Source of the DNA: Neisseria mucosa | Lineage (GTDB): Bacteria; Pseudomonadota; Gammaproteobacteria; Burkholderiales; Neisseriaceae | Direction of reading: 5' to 3' | DNA: 64,000 nt | Assembly (NCBI GenBank): GCA_003028315.1 | Contig: CP028150.1 | Coordinates: 2,624,409-2,688,408, forward strand | Shown: piece by piece, positions 51,115-60,001 of the stretch | Numbering within the stretch: position 1 is the stretch's first letter | How the letters are laid out: every line of letters starts with the position of its first letter | Made by a program: the position numbers and the translations under genes | The notes under the pieces: generated by a model | Told to the model about the DNA's origin: nothing | What the model saw: only the letters and a program-made list of their open reading frames with translations | The model's database searches: none

Positions 51115-52611
51115 TTACAACGCGCGGCGGAAGCTGACGGCTTTCAAAACATGGCTTCTGCCGACTTCTTCATCGCCCGCCAAATCCGCCAATGTACGCG
51201 CCACGCGCATGATGCGGTGGAAGCTGCGGGCGGAGAGGGAGAGTTTTTCCAACAGGCTACCCAAGGCTTCCTGCGCTTCTTTTTGGATGCGGGCGGACGT
51301 GTCGAGTTCACTGACGCTCAAGGCGGCATTCACTTTGCCTTGCCGCGCGTATTGTTTGTCGCGGGCGGCGATCACGCGCGCCAACACGACGGCGCTGCTT
51401 TCCCCCGCTTCCTGCTGCATCAGTTCGGCGGCGGACAGGCTGGGGACTTCGATGGTCAAATCGATGCGGTCGAGCAGCGGGCCGGAAATTTTACTGCGGT
51501 AACGCGCGACGCTTTCGGGCGTGCAGCGGCAGGGTTTGACGGGATGCCCGAGATAACCGCACGGACAAGGGTTCATGGCGGCGACGAGCTGGAATTTGGC
51601 GGGATAGACAGCTTGGCGCGCCGCGCGGGAAATGTGGATTTCGCCGTTTTCCAAAGGTTCGCGCAAAACTTCCAAAACTTTGCGGTCAAACTCGGGCAAC
51701 TCGTCCAAAAATAAAACGCCGTGATGTGCCAATGAAATCTCGCCCGGACGCGGATCAGAACCGCCGCCGACCATGGCTGCCGAACTGGCACTATGGTGCG
51801 GGCTGCGGAAAGGACGGTGGCTGTCGAGTTGTTGCTGATGATTGGGCAGAAGCGAACGCAACGCCCATACTTCGACCAATTCGTCTTCGGTCAAAGGCGG
51901 CAGAATGCCGGGCAGCCGTTGGGAAAGCATGGACTTGCCCGTTCCCGGCGGGCCCATCATCAAAAGGCTGTGTCCGCCCGCAGCGGCGATTTCCAACGCA
52001 AGGCGGGCAGTGTGTTGACCTTTGACATCGATGAGGTCGGGCAGTTTGGCGTTTTCAGACGACCTCTGCGGAACTTGGCAGTCGGTTTGCGCCAAGGGTT
52101 CGATGCCGTTCAAATGGGCGGCGACCTCACCTAACGAACGCGCGCCGTAAACGGTAATGCCGCGCATCACGGCGGCTTGTTCTGCGTTTTCCTGCGGTAA
52201 GACGAAAGAACGTCCCGCCTGCATACCCTGCCACGCCATCGCCAACGCGCCGCGTACGGGGCGCAACATGCCGGAAAGCGCCAATTCGCCGGCAAACTCG
52301 TATTGCGCGAGCTTTTCGGGCGCGATTTGTCCGGATGCGGCGAGGATGCCCAGCGCAATCGGCAGGTCGAAACGTCCCGATTCTTTGGGCAGGTCGGCGG
52401 GGGCGAGGTTGACGGTGATTTTTTTGGCAGGGAAGTCGAAACCGCTTTGGATGATGGCGGCGCGCACGCGGTCGCGGCTTTCTTTGACTTCGGTGTCGGG
52501 CAATCCGACGATATTGAAATGAGGCAGGCCGTTGGCAAGGTGGGCTTCCACTTCGACCAACGGCGCATTCATGCCGCTCAAGGCGCGGCTGTAAACCAAG
52601 GCAAGCGACAT
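51115..52611 (-). CDS. comM: ComM, Mg-chelatase-like AAA+ ATPase (YifB family)
   Basis: Hexameric helicase that promotes branch migration of incoming DNA during natural transformation. The 498-residue product has an N-terminal Lon-like domain (HFNIVGLPDTEVKESRDRVRAA), Walker A GPPGTGKSM near residue 218, Walker B VLFLDELPEF near residue 298 and a C-terminal Mg-chelatase domain with the SRAFHRIMRVARTLADL-like segment. ATG 52611 lies 13 bases after the ubiK stop. This fits the competence indicated by the many uptake sequences. Confidence 0.94.
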   Translation of the reverse strand: MSLALVYSRALSGMNAPLVEVEAHLANGLPHFNIVGLPDTEVKESRDRVRAAIIQSGFDFPAKKITVNLAPADLPKESGRFDLPIALGILAASGQIAPEKLAQYEFAGELALSGMLRPVRGALAMAWQGMQAGRSFVLPQENAEQAAVMRGITVYGARSLGEVAAHLNGIEPLAQTDCQVPQRSSENAKLPDLIDVKGQHTARLALEIAAAGGHSLLMMGPPGTGKSMLSQRLPGILPPLTEDELVEVWALRSLLPNHQQQLDSHRPFRSPHHSASSAAMVGGGSDPRPGEISLAHHGVLFLDELPEFDRKVLEVLREPLENGEIHISRAARQAVYPAKFQLVAAMNPCPCGYLGHPVKPCRCTPESVARYRSKISGPLLDRIDLTIEVPSLSAAELMQQEAGESSAVVLARVIAARDKQYARQGKVNAALSVSELDTSARIQKEAQEALGSLLEKLSLSARSFHRIMRVARTLADLAGDEEVGRSHVLKAVSFRRAL

Positions 52612-52624
52612 GTTTCAGACGACC

Positions 52625-52945
52625 TTATTCGTCGGCTTCGGTTTGCTGTTTGATTTCGGCGACGGCTTCTTCGGCTGCGGCTTCGGCAGCTTCCAATGCA
52701 GTCTGCTCAGGCTCTTGCGCGGCTTCGAGTTTTGCCAGACGCTCTTCCAGCTCGACCAGTTTGGTGCGGGTTTTAATCAAAACCTGCTGCTGGATGTCGA
52801 ATTCTTCGCGCGTAACCAAATCCATACGGTTGAACGCGCTGCCGAGCATGGCTTTGACGTTTTTCTCCATGTCTTTGGCGGGGCTGTTGGCGATGGTTTC
52901 GCTGATTTTTGCGCTGACTTCTTCAAAGAGTTGTTTGCCGAACAT
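52625..52945 (-). CDS. ubiK: UbiK-family ubiquinone biosynthesis accessory factor
   Basis: BMFP-type small protein (YqiC/UbiK) that assists the aerobic ubiquinone biosynthesis complex. The 106-residue product has an amphipathic N-terminal helix (LFEEVSAKISETIANSPAKDMEKNVKAML) and a C-terminal coiled coil (VLIKTRTKLVELEERLAKLEA), ending in an acidic Ala/Glu-rich tail. ATG 52945 follows AAAGGATACGG on the minus strand. It is first in an operon with comM. Confidence 0.88.
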   Translation of the reverse strand: MFGKQLFEEVSAKISETIANSPAKDMEKNVKAMLGSAFNRMDLVTREEFDIQQQVLIKTRTKLVELEERLAKLEAAQEPEQTALEAAEAAAEEAVAEIKQQTEADE

Positions 52946-53144
52946 AATCCGTATCCTTTATATCAGAATATATAAAATCCAAGCGTATTGTATAAGGAAA
53001 AAGGTCGTCTGAAAACGGGCATTCTGCTGCCGCGCCTTTTCCCTTCCAAACATCGCTCGCGTGTAGCAAATGCCCGCAAAATCGTTCAATCTTGTGGGCA
53101 TTTTTGAAACGGCTTTGGCCGTCTGTTTCGATATTCGGCGTATT

Positions 53145-54209
53145 TTAACGCTCGACGCGGGCATCAAAAATCGGCAGCCACCACGCACCGCCGGTAAAGC
53201 CTTTGCACGAGCCGGTAGTGTGTTCCTCGCTGCGGACGAAGCTCTTGCCGTCCCACACCGCCGTATTGCTTGTCCAACAGTCGCCTATGCCGCGGCCTTT
53301 GAAGCTACCGCTGAGGGTGGCTGTTTTCTCGTCGAATCCGCCGTGCCCTCCGTATACCATCGGCGGCAGCACTTGTTCGATTTTGGTCAACTCTTTATCG
53401 GCAATGGCATAGTAGCCGCTGGTTTGATAAGCACCGCCGACACAGATAGCCGAAATCAACACCTGACGTTCGTTGAGCGGATGGACATACAGGCTGCGGT
53501 TCCAACCCATTTGCTCTTTATTATGCAGGGCGTAACAGTAATTATCGTCGCCTTCGGAAACGCGGTTGCTGTTGCGCAGCAGCTTCATGACGGCGCTGTG
53601 GCGCGGTGTGTCTTGTTCCAGTATATCGCCTGCTGTTTTCGGTACGGCAACGGCGCGGATGACGGGTTTGGGCTGCGGGCTGAGGACTGCCTGACTGCTG
53701 TTGCCTTTGCGTATCAGCGCGGAAGGCGTGTTCAGACGACCTTGGAATTCGTCCGCTTTCAACATTGCCGCCGCCGCGCCTTTGTCGGACAAGTGCCATT
53801 CATATTTTCCCGCGCGGATGCTGATTTTACTTTCTTTTTTCAATGCTTCGAGCAAGGCGTTGGTTTGCGCGCTGCTCAATTTGCCTGTGCCTTTTTTGTT
53901 CAACGCCAATTTGCCCAGTGATTTGCCGTTCAGCATCAATTCGCTGCGGGCTGCCACACGGGCGAGCTGCCTATCATCGTCGTTAAACGGCAGCAGGGAA
54001 ACTTCGCCGACTACGGCGGCGTTCGCCCCCGCTTTTCGGGTAAACAAGATGGAAACCGGAGTTTCTGTTTCGTCCGCCTGATATCCGGCAAGACGGCATG
54101 TGCCGGTATTGTCGCAAGCGATGTCCCAGTCTTGGTAATTTTGATAAAAGCCTTGAGGCGGAGCGGCCAGTGCGGTGGCGGGCAAAACAGCCAGCAGCCA
54201 TTTTTTCAT
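53145..54209 (-). CDS. DUF1176 periplasmic protein
   Basis: A 354-residue exported protein of the DUF1176 family; function unknown. ATG 54209 follows AAGGAATAC, and the signal peptide (KKWLLAVLPATALA) is cut near residue 15. The longer frame to 54281 would bury the signal. Family features include FYQNYQDWDIACDNTGTCRLAGY near residue 20, VSILFTRKAG near 53 and the C-terminal GDCWTSNTAVWDGKSFV near 305. Cysteines occur as possible disulfide pairs. It is monocistronic. Confidence 0.82.
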   Translation of the reverse strand: MKKWLLAVLPATALAAPPQGFYQNYQDWDIACDNTGTCRLAGYQADETETPVSILFTRKAGANAAVVGEVSLLPFNDDDRQLARVAARSELMLNGKSLGKLALNKKGTGKLSSAQTNALLEALKKESKISIRAGKYEWHLSDKGAAAAMLKADEFQGRLNTPSALIRKGNSSQAVLSPQPKPVIRAVAVPKTAGDILEQDTPRHSAVMKLLRNSNRVSEGDDNYCYALHNKEQMGWNRSLYVHPLNERQVLISAICVGGAYQTSGYYAIADKELTKIEQVLPPMVYGGHGGFDEKTATLSGSFKGRGIGDCWTSNTAVWDGKSFVRSEEHTTGSCKGFTGGAWWLPIFDARVER

Positions 54210-54339
54210 GATGTATTCCTTCAGTTTTATTTTATAGTGGATGGGTAAAAGACGGCGCGGCAAGGAAACACAGTGCCGCACTGCTTTTTTTGTAAAACAT
54301 ATGATGCGTCGTTTGCCAAAAAGTTTTTGGCTCGGGACG

Positions 54340-54380
54340 GCAAAGGTCGTCTGAAACTCCTTTTCAGACGACCTTTTTTA
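54340..54380. terminator. Uptake-sequence terminator of the glycine-zipper gene
   Basis: AAAGGTCGTCTGAAA and TTTTCAGACGACCTTTTTT around about six bases. Confidence 0.85.
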
Positions 54381-54399
54381 AGATATACAGGCTGCGTGT

Positions 54400-54807
54400 T
54401 TAATCATCGTTGTAATCGTAGTAATCATTGTACCAGTCGCGGTATTTACGATAGTGGTGTTTATGTCTTTTGTAGCGTGCCTCACGGTAGTAAGGATCGT
54501 CATAGTCGTAATCATCACGATCGTAGCGGTAGTCGCGGTAACGGCGGTCGTACCAATAGCTGTCGTTGTCTTTCTGGTTCATTTTTTTATTTCGATAGGC
54601 GTATGCATTACCTGCCAAACCACCTGCTACCGCGCCGATGAACGCGCTTTGTTCATCGTTACCCAATAGTCCGCCTAAAGCTGCGCCTGCTGCTGCACCG
54701 ATAAGGGTAGCTTTTCTTTGGTTGTCAGTGCCCCTAGCTTCCGCATTGATGGAGGGGAGGCTGAGGCTGGCGGCGAGTAATACCGTCATAAGCGGTTTCA
54801 TAGTCAT
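54400..54807 (-). CDS. Glycine-zipper protein with Tyr/Asp/Arg-rich tail
   Basis: A 135-residue exported protein; function unknown. The signal peptide ends near residue 23 (NAEA). A glycine-zipper segment with GAAAGAALGGLLGN and GAVAGGLAGN lies at about residues 37-67 and could insert in a membrane. From about residue 75 the chain is almost entirely Tyr, Asp, Arg and Lys (RYRDYRYDRDDYDYDD), with little other composition. ATG 54807 follows AAAGGACGAAAC. The tail may bind ligands or be disordered. The zipper resembles RcnB/SlyB-type envelope proteins. Confidence 0.72.
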   Translation of the reverse strand: MTMKPLMTVLLAASLSLPSINAEARGTDNQRKATLIGAAAGAALGGLLGNDEQSAFIGAVAGGLAGNAYAYRNKKMNQKDNDSYWYDRRYRDYRYDRDDYDYDDPYYREARYKRHKHHYRKYRDWYNDYYDYNDD

Positions 54808-55069
54808 TGTTTCGTCCTTTCGTGAAACACGGCAGGTGCCGGAGAATGGTCAGCATTATAGTCATTCTTTTGTTCGCCGTTCATTTTTCTGTAGAAAATT
54901 AGCGTAAACAAATGTTGTTTGTTGAGGCGCGATTGCTTGGTTGATGGATTGGAAGTCTTAACTATATTGGATTTGACGGTAACAAAACGCCCCGAAGCCG
55001 GTATGCGGTTTCGGGACGTTTGGGTTTCAGACGACCTGTGCGGTGTCTGCAACACTTATTTGAAAAAGC

Positions 55070-55162
55070 CTATTCTTCAGGCAGCCGCCATACGGACAGA
55101 ATGAATCCGCCCCAGATGACAACGAGTGCGATAATCATCATGACGATGGCTGAGGTACTCAT
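55070..55162 (-). CDS. Small subunit of NSS-family transporter (MetS-like)
   Basis: A 30-residue membrane peptide read MSTSAIVMMIIALVVIWGGF then ILSVWRLPEE. One helix plus a WRLPEE end matches the MetS small subunits that accompany NSS transporters for methionine or alanine. Its ATG overlaps the transporter stop in an ATGA (55159-55162), so translation is coupled. It is too short for most automatic callers. Confidence 0.82.
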   Translation of the reverse strand: MSTSAIVMMIIALVVIWGGFILSVWRLPEE

Positions 55163-56694
55163 TCTTTGTCTCCTTGTTCATGTTCGTGTTCGTCTTTGAC
55201 GTTGAAGTTTTGACCATGCTTCCAAGGCAGAAGCGACAGCACCACGGAGATGACAATCAGACCGATCGACATGCCCCAGCCGAAGATATTGAGGAAATCG
55301 CTGGGATATTTCGAGTAGTTTTCTTTAAGCAGGCCGATTGTGTCTTGGTACAACATATAGCCGAGCATGGCAACGGTAAAGATGACGCAGGCAGTCCAAA
55401 TCGCGCCGACGCGGACGGAGGAGAGCGCGTTCAGGTGGTTGCGCAGCTCGGGCAGTTTGCGCAGGACGATGATGGCCAAAACATAGACGAAGCCGGCGGC
55501 GACGATGCCGTAGGTGTTGACGAATTTGTCCAATACGTCCAAAACGGGCAGGCCTGTGGTCGTGCCGAAGAGCAGGGTGGAGATAATGCCCATCGGAATG
55601 CAGACGAGCAGGGTAGCGTTGACGCGGCCGATGTTCAATTTGTCCTGAATGGCGGCAACGATAACCTCGACGATGGAAATCATCGAGGTAATGCCTGCGA
55701 ATACCAGCGAACCGAAGAACAATACGCCGATCAGCGCCCCCATCGGAGCTTGGTTGATGATGGTCGGGAAGGCGATGAAAGCCAAACCGATGCCGCTGGA
55801 AGCCACTTCGCTGACGGCTTGCCCTTTCGCTTGCGCCATAAAGCCCAGCGCGGCAAATACGCCGATACCGGCGAGCAATTCAAAGCTGCTGTTGGCAAAG
55901 CCGACAACCAAGCCGGTACCGCCCAAGTCGGTTTTTTTCTTCAGGTAGGAAGAGTAAGTCACCATGATGCCGAAGCAGATGGAGAGCGAGAAGAAAATCT
56001 GACCGTATGCGGCAACCCAGACTTTCGGATCGGAAAGTTTCGACCAGTCGGGCGTAAACAGCGCGTCCAAACCCTTAGCCGCGCCTGGCAGCGTCAGCGA
56101 GATGCCGACCATGATGATGAACATAATCAAAAGCAGCGGCATGAAGAACGACGATGCGCCCGCCACGCCTTTTTGTACGCCTAAAGCCATGATGATGCAG
56201 GTAAACAGCCATACGCCGATCAGCGGGCCGACGACTTTACCGACAAAATCCAAGCCCAAGGCTTCAGGACCTGCCATGTTCAAAAAGTCTTTAAAGAAAA
56301 ACGCCTGCGGATCTGCGCCCCATGCCGCGTTCAGCGAGTAATACGCATAGCTTGCCGACCAGCCGATGATGACCGCGTAGTAGATACAGATGATGACGTT
56401 GGTCATGACGTTCCACCAGCCCACAGGCTCGAACCAGCGGCCGAGGCGGCGGAAAGCCAGCGGAGCAGAGCCGCGGTAGCGGTGGCCGATGGCGTAGTCG
56501 AGCAGCAGCAGCGGGATGCCGGCGGTCAAGAGCGCGACCAGATAGGGTAGGAGGAACGCACCGCCGCCGTTTTCGAAGGCGATGTAGGGGAAACGCCAAA
56601 TGTTGCCCAGGCCGACGGCAGAGCCGATAGCGGCAACCATAAACGCGCGGCGGTTGCTAAACGTCGCGCGTTCGTTTGTTTTGGAATCAGACAC
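55159..56694 (-). CDS. Sodium-dependent NSS-family amino-acid transporter
   Basis: Neurotransmitter:sodium symporter family importer, LeuT fold. The 511-residue product has about twelve helices and the first-helix sodium/substrate motif AAIGSAVGLGNIWRFPYIAFENGGGAF at about residues 20-46. FGIMVTYSSYLKK near residue 250 belongs to helix six/seven. The MetS-like small subunit overlaps the stop, suggesting a methionine or alanine substrate, but this is inference. ATG 56694 has AGGTATC upstream. The region 56695-57038 beyond it holds no gene. Confidence 0.9.
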   Translation of the reverse strand: MSDSKTNERATFSNRRAFMVAAIGSAVGLGNIWRFPYIAFENGGGAFLLPYLVALLTAGIPLLLLDYAIGHRYRGSAPLAFRRLGRWFEPVGWWNVMTNVIICIYYAVIIGWSASYAYYSLNAAWGADPQAFFFKDFLNMAGPEALGLDFVGKVVGPLIGVWLFTCIIMALGVQKGVAGASSFFMPLLLIMFIIMVGISLTLPGAAKGLDALFTPDWSKLSDPKVWVAAYGQIFFSLSICFGIMVTYSSYLKKKTDLGGTGLVVGFANSSFELLAGIGVFAALGFMAQAKGQAVSEVASSGIGLAFIAFPTIINQAPMGALIGVLFFGSLVFAGITSMISIVEVIVAAIQDKLNIGRVNATLLVCIPMGIISTLLFGTTTGLPVLDVLDKFVNTYGIVAAGFVYVLAIIVLRKLPELRNHLNALSSVRVGAIWTACVIFTVAMLGYMLYQDTIGLLKENYSKYPSDFLNIFGWGMSIGLIVISVVLSLLPWKHGQNFNVKDEHEHEQGDKE

Positions 56695-57038
56695 GTTGAT
56701 ACCTCTTGCTTTGATGTGGTATGAAAACAGCCGCTTGGCGGCTTACGGTTATAGAAATGAGGTCTGACAGGGGTAATGTCGTCTGAAAAAAACAGTCGGC
56801 TTGTGGCCTTTGTTTACAATCTATGGCTGTATCGTAAAAAAATTTAACAGGCTTGGCAAGCGGAAAACAGATTTAAGTTGCGTTTCGGGCAGTTCTGGGA
56901 ATTTCAGACGGCCTTGCATTGCCCAAGGGCAGGGTGAGTTGCCGGATGTGGACGTTATTGTTTTTGGCGTTTAGGGCTTGTTGTGCAATTTGGTATGAAT
57001 TCGAATGCACATTATTTTTTAAGGAATGACGTAAAAAA
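56695..57038. other. Intergenic region upstream of the NSS transporter
   Basis: No gene or RNA recognised. It has one AGGCCGTCTGAA-type uptake sequence at 56903-56914 and one standard uptake sequence near 56780. Confidence 0.5.
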
Positions 57039-57087
57039 TAAAAGGTCGTCTGAAAACCGGTTTCAAAGTTTCAGACGACCTTTTATC
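57037..57087. terminator. Uptake-sequence terminator of amiC
   Basis: AAAAGGTCGTCTGAAAAC and TTTCAGACGACCTTTT with about 15 bases between. It lies beyond the amiC stop. Confidence 0.82.
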
Positions 57088-57105
57088 TTTTCCGGAAAAC
57101 CTAGC

Positions 57106-58365
57106 TTACCCTCTGCGCAACACGGCGTTGTTGACGTATTTTTGGATGCCGGTGGCGATGGCGTCGGCGCATTGGCGGCGGAAGGAGTCGCTGCCGAGCA
57201 GCCGCTCTTCGGTGGGGTTGGACAGGAAGGCGGTTTCGACAAGGATGGACGGGATGTCGGGCGCGCGCAGGACGGCGAAGTTGGCTTCGTCAACACGGCC
57301 TTTGTGGAGTTGGTTGAGTTTGCCCAATTCGGTCAGGACGGAATGTCCGAGCTTGCGGCTGTCGCGCATGGTGGCGGTTTGGGTCATGTCGAGAATGGCG
57401 TTATCGACGCTGCGGTTGCCGCTTTTAAGGACGCCGCCGATGGCGTCGGCGTTGTTTTGGGTTTGGGCGAGGAATTTGGCGGCGGAGCTGGTCGCACCTT
57501 TGGTGTTGAGCATATACACGCCGGTACCGCGCGCAGACGGGCTGGTGAAGGCGTCGGCATGGATGGAGACGAACACGTCGGCATTACGGGCGCGGGCTTT
57601 GGCGACGCGCACGCCCAATGGGATGAAGATGTCTTCGTTGCGGGTCATGTAAACGGTGTAGCCTATGCTTTCAAGGCGGTTTTTGGCTTCGCGGGCGATG
57701 GAGAGGACGACGTTTTTCTCTTTCAAGCCGCTGGGTCCGATGGCGCCGGGGTCTTCGCCGCCGTGACCGGGGTCTAGCATGACGACGGGGCGGCGTCCGC
57801 CGCGGTTGGAGCGGGGAGGTGCGTCTTGGGCAATGTTCGTGCGATCGGTAGGACGTTGCGTTTGCATGCGTTTCGGCGGATTGCCGTTGAGCAGCGCCAT
57901 CATCGGATCGTTGGCATCGACGCCGTGCGGATAGAGGTCGATGACGAGGCGGTTTTTAAAGCCGCCGACAGGGGCAAGCGAGAAGACTTGCGGATAGGCG
58001 TTTTGCTTGAGGTCGATCACGACGCGTACGGTCGTCGGGGTGTTTTGTCCGGCGCGGATGCTGCGGATATAGGGGTCGTCGGGCAGGACTTTGCCGGAAA
58101 TGCCTTGCAGGACGCTGTTGATGTTGGCGTTTTGGATGTCGATGACGAGCCTGCCGGGGTTTTCCAAGGCGAAATGCTGATATTGCAGGGCGCGCGAGCT
58201 TTCGATGGTGATGCGGGTATAGGCGTGCGAAGGCCAAATACGGGCGGCGACGAATTGGGCGGGCGGCGCGGCTTTGGCGAGGGCGGAGGCAATCGGCGTG
58301 AGGGTAAACAACAGTCCGGCGGCTTGGCGGACGACTTGTCTTCGTGTCAGTTTGAATTTAACCAT
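57106..58365 (-). CDS. amiC: N-acetylmuramoyl-L-alanine amidase AmiC
   Basis: Periplasmic zinc amidase that splits septal peptidoglycan for daughter-cell separation. From ATG 58365 the product is 419 residues. A twin-arginine-type signal (LTRRQVVRQAAGLLF) is followed by an AMIN domain (about residues 45-140), then a linker, and an Amidase_3 domain from about 190 with LDPGHGGEDPGA, the zinc-binding Glu, SIHADAF and ILVETAFLSN. The start overlaps tsaE by 19 bases on the same strand. The longer frame to 58491 lies wholly inside tsaE. Confidence 0.94.
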   Translation of the reverse strand: MVKFKLTRRQVVRQAAGLLFTLTPIASALAKAAPPAQFVAARIWPSHAYTRITIESSRALQYQHFALENPGRLVIDIQNANINSVLQGISGKVLPDDPYIRSIRAGQNTPTTVRVVIDLKQNAYPQVFSLAPVGGFKNRLVIDLYPHGVDANDPMMALLNGNPPKRMQTQRPTDRTNIAQDAPPRSNRGGRRPVVMLDPGHGGEDPGAIGPSGLKEKNVVLSIAREAKNRLESIGYTVYMTRNEDIFIPLGVRVAKARARNADVFVSIHADAFTSPSARGTGVYMLNTKGATSSAAKFLAQTQNNADAIGGVLKSGNRSVDNAILDMTQTATMRDSRKLGHSVLTELGKLNQLHKGRVDEANFAVLRAPDIPSILVETAFLSNPTEERLLGSDSFRRQCADAIATGIQKYVNNAVLRRG

Positions 58366-58823
58366 GCTTCTAAACTTTTTTGTCCGTTGGCGGTGTGTGC
58401 GGTAGCGGTGCAGGTCCTGCCCTGCACGGCGTGATTCAGGGATACGGTGATGTCTGCGGGCGGCGTGAACGCGCCGCCTTGTTGCGGCCATTCGATGATA
58501 CAGACGCTGTCAGGGGAGAACAGGTCGTCCAAACCCGCATCTTCCCATTCTTCGGGCGAGGCAAAGCGGTAAAGGTCGAAATGATGGAGCGTGAACGCTT
58601 CCAGCGGGTAGGATTCGACGATGGCGTAGGTCGGGCTTTTGACCGCGCCGGTGTGTCCGAGTCCTCGCAGGATGCCGCGCGTGAACGTGGTTTTCCCCGC
58701 GCCCAAATCGCCTTGCAGATGGATGACCAATGGCGCGCGCAGCGATTTTGCCCAACTTCCGCCCAGCTCGAGTGTGGACTCTTCGTCGGGAAGCCGGCGG
58801 GAAAAGGTTGCGCCCTCGCTCAT
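58347..58823 (-). CDS. tsaE: tRNA t6A biosynthesis ATPase TsaE
   Basis: ATPase partner of TsaB/TsaD in making N6-threonylcarbamoyladenosine at position 37 of ANN-decoding tRNAs. The 158-residue product has Walker A GDLGAGKTTFTRG near residue 39, SPTYAIVESY near residue 63 and HFDLYRFASPEEWEDAG near residue 80. Its stop overlaps the amiC start, a common tsaE-ami arrangement. ATG 58823 is preceded by an AT-rich stretch. Confidence 0.94.
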   Translation of the reverse strand: MSEGATFSRRLPDEESTLELGGSWAKSLRAPLVIHLQGDLGAGKTTFTRGILRGLGHTGAVKSPTYAIVESYPLEAFTLHHFDLYRFASPEEWEDAGLDDLFSPDSVCIIEWPQQGGAFTPPADITVSLNHAVQGRTCTATAHTANGQKSLEAWLNSN

Positions 58824-58952
58824 GAAATCAGCCTTGTCGTGTTCTAAAAATCTTAATTATGCTGGATTTACGGGCATTTGCAAACATAAGGGAGGATAAA
58901 GTTAGATAAAGATGTTCAATCGGCATCTTTGCCGCCTGCCGTCCAAACGCCG

Positions 58953-59008
58953 TAGAGGTCGTCTGAAAACACCGTTTCCACACAACTCAAACCCTTTCAG
59001 ACGACCCC
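58953..59008. terminator. Uptake-sequence hairpin between tsaE and murI
   Basis: AGGTCGTCTGAAA at 58956 and TTTCAGACGACC at 58995 pair across about 27 bases, between divergent genes. Confidence 0.5.
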
Positions 59009-59077
59009 GTCCCTGTTAAGCCTTGCGCCGAACGTGTACAATCCGCCCCATCATACCTAATCCGTACAAACCGCATC

Positions 59078-59887
59078 ATGACTATCAGCAAACAACGCCC
59101 CATCGGCGTTTTCGATTCCGGCGTCGGCGGCCTGACCAACGTCCGCGCCCTGATGGAACGCCTGCCGATGGAAAACATCATCTACTTCGGCGACACCGCC
59201 CGCGTTCCCTACGGCACCAAATCCCGCGCCACCATCGAAACCTTCGCCATGCAGATTGTCGATTTCCTGCTGGAAAACGATGTCAAGGCGCTCGTCATCG
59301 CGTGCAACACCATTGCCGCCGTTGCCGGACAGAAAATCCGCCAAAAAGCAGGCAATATGCCGGTATTGGACGTGATTTCCGCCGGCGCGCAGGCCGCTCT
59401 GAACACCACGCGCAACAACAAAATCGGCATCATCGCCACCAACACCACCGTCAACAGCAACGCCTACGCCCGCGCCATCCACGCCCAAAACCCCGACACG
59501 CTCGTGCGCACGCAGGCGACGCCGCTGCTCGTGCCGCTGGTGGAAGAAGGCTGGCTTGACCATGAAGTGACCCGCCTGACCGTGCGCGAATACCTCAAAC
59601 CGCTCTTGGTGGACGACATCGACACACTCGTCCTCGGCTGTACCCACTTCCCGCTGCTCAAGCCCCTAATCGGCAAAGAAGCGCAAAACGTCGCCCTGGT
59701 CGATTCCGCCATCACCACCGCCGAAGCGACCGCCCAAGCGCTCGCCCAAGCGGGCCTGCTCAACACTGAAAACGACAGCCCCGACTACCGCTTCTACGTC
59801 AGCGACATCCCCCTGCGCTTCCGCACCATAGGCGAACGCTTCCTCGGACGCAGTATGGAACAAATCGAAATGGTCTCGCTGGGATAA
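59078..59887 (+). CDS. murI: Glutamate racemase
   Basis: Supplies D-glutamate for peptidoglycan. The 269-residue product has IGVFDSGVGGLTNVRAL at residues 8-24, the first catalytic Cys in VIACNTIAA near residue 73 and the second in LGCTHFPLLKPL near residue 188, so both catalytic residues are present. ATG 59078 follows a poor ribosome site. It is monocistronic with an uptake-sequence terminator. Confidence 0.95.
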   Translation: MTISKQRPIGVFDSGVGGLTNVRALMERLPMENIIYFGDTARVPYGTKSRATIETFAMQIVDFLLENDVKALVIACNTIAAVAGQKIRQKAGNMPVLDVISAGAQAALNTTRNNKIGIIATNTTVNSNAYARAIHAQNPDTLVRTQATPLLVPLVEEGWLDHEVTRLTVREYLKPLLVDDIDTLVLGCTHFPLLKPLIGKEAQNVALVDSAITTAEATAQALAQAGLLNTENDSPDYRFYVSDIPLRFRTIGERFLGRSMEQIEMVSLG

Positions 59888-59910
59888 GGCATATCCCGCA
59901 TACCAAAACG

Positions 59911-59957
59911 AGAGGTCGTCTGAAAACTCGAAACACGGGTTTTCAGACGACCTTTTT
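59911..59957 (+). terminator. Uptake-sequence terminator after murI
   Basis: AGGTCGTCTGAAAAC and GTTTTCAGACGACCTTTTT around about 11 bases. Confidence 0.87.
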
Positions 59958-60001
59958 GAATGAGGCGAATCAAAGCTATTTCCAATCCTGATCCGCTTGT
60001 C

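Noticed and set aside
55174..56184. Plus-strand frame of 336 codons opposite the NSS transporter
   Set aside because: His/Asp/Gly-rich shadow of the transporter; no signal, domain or ribosome site.
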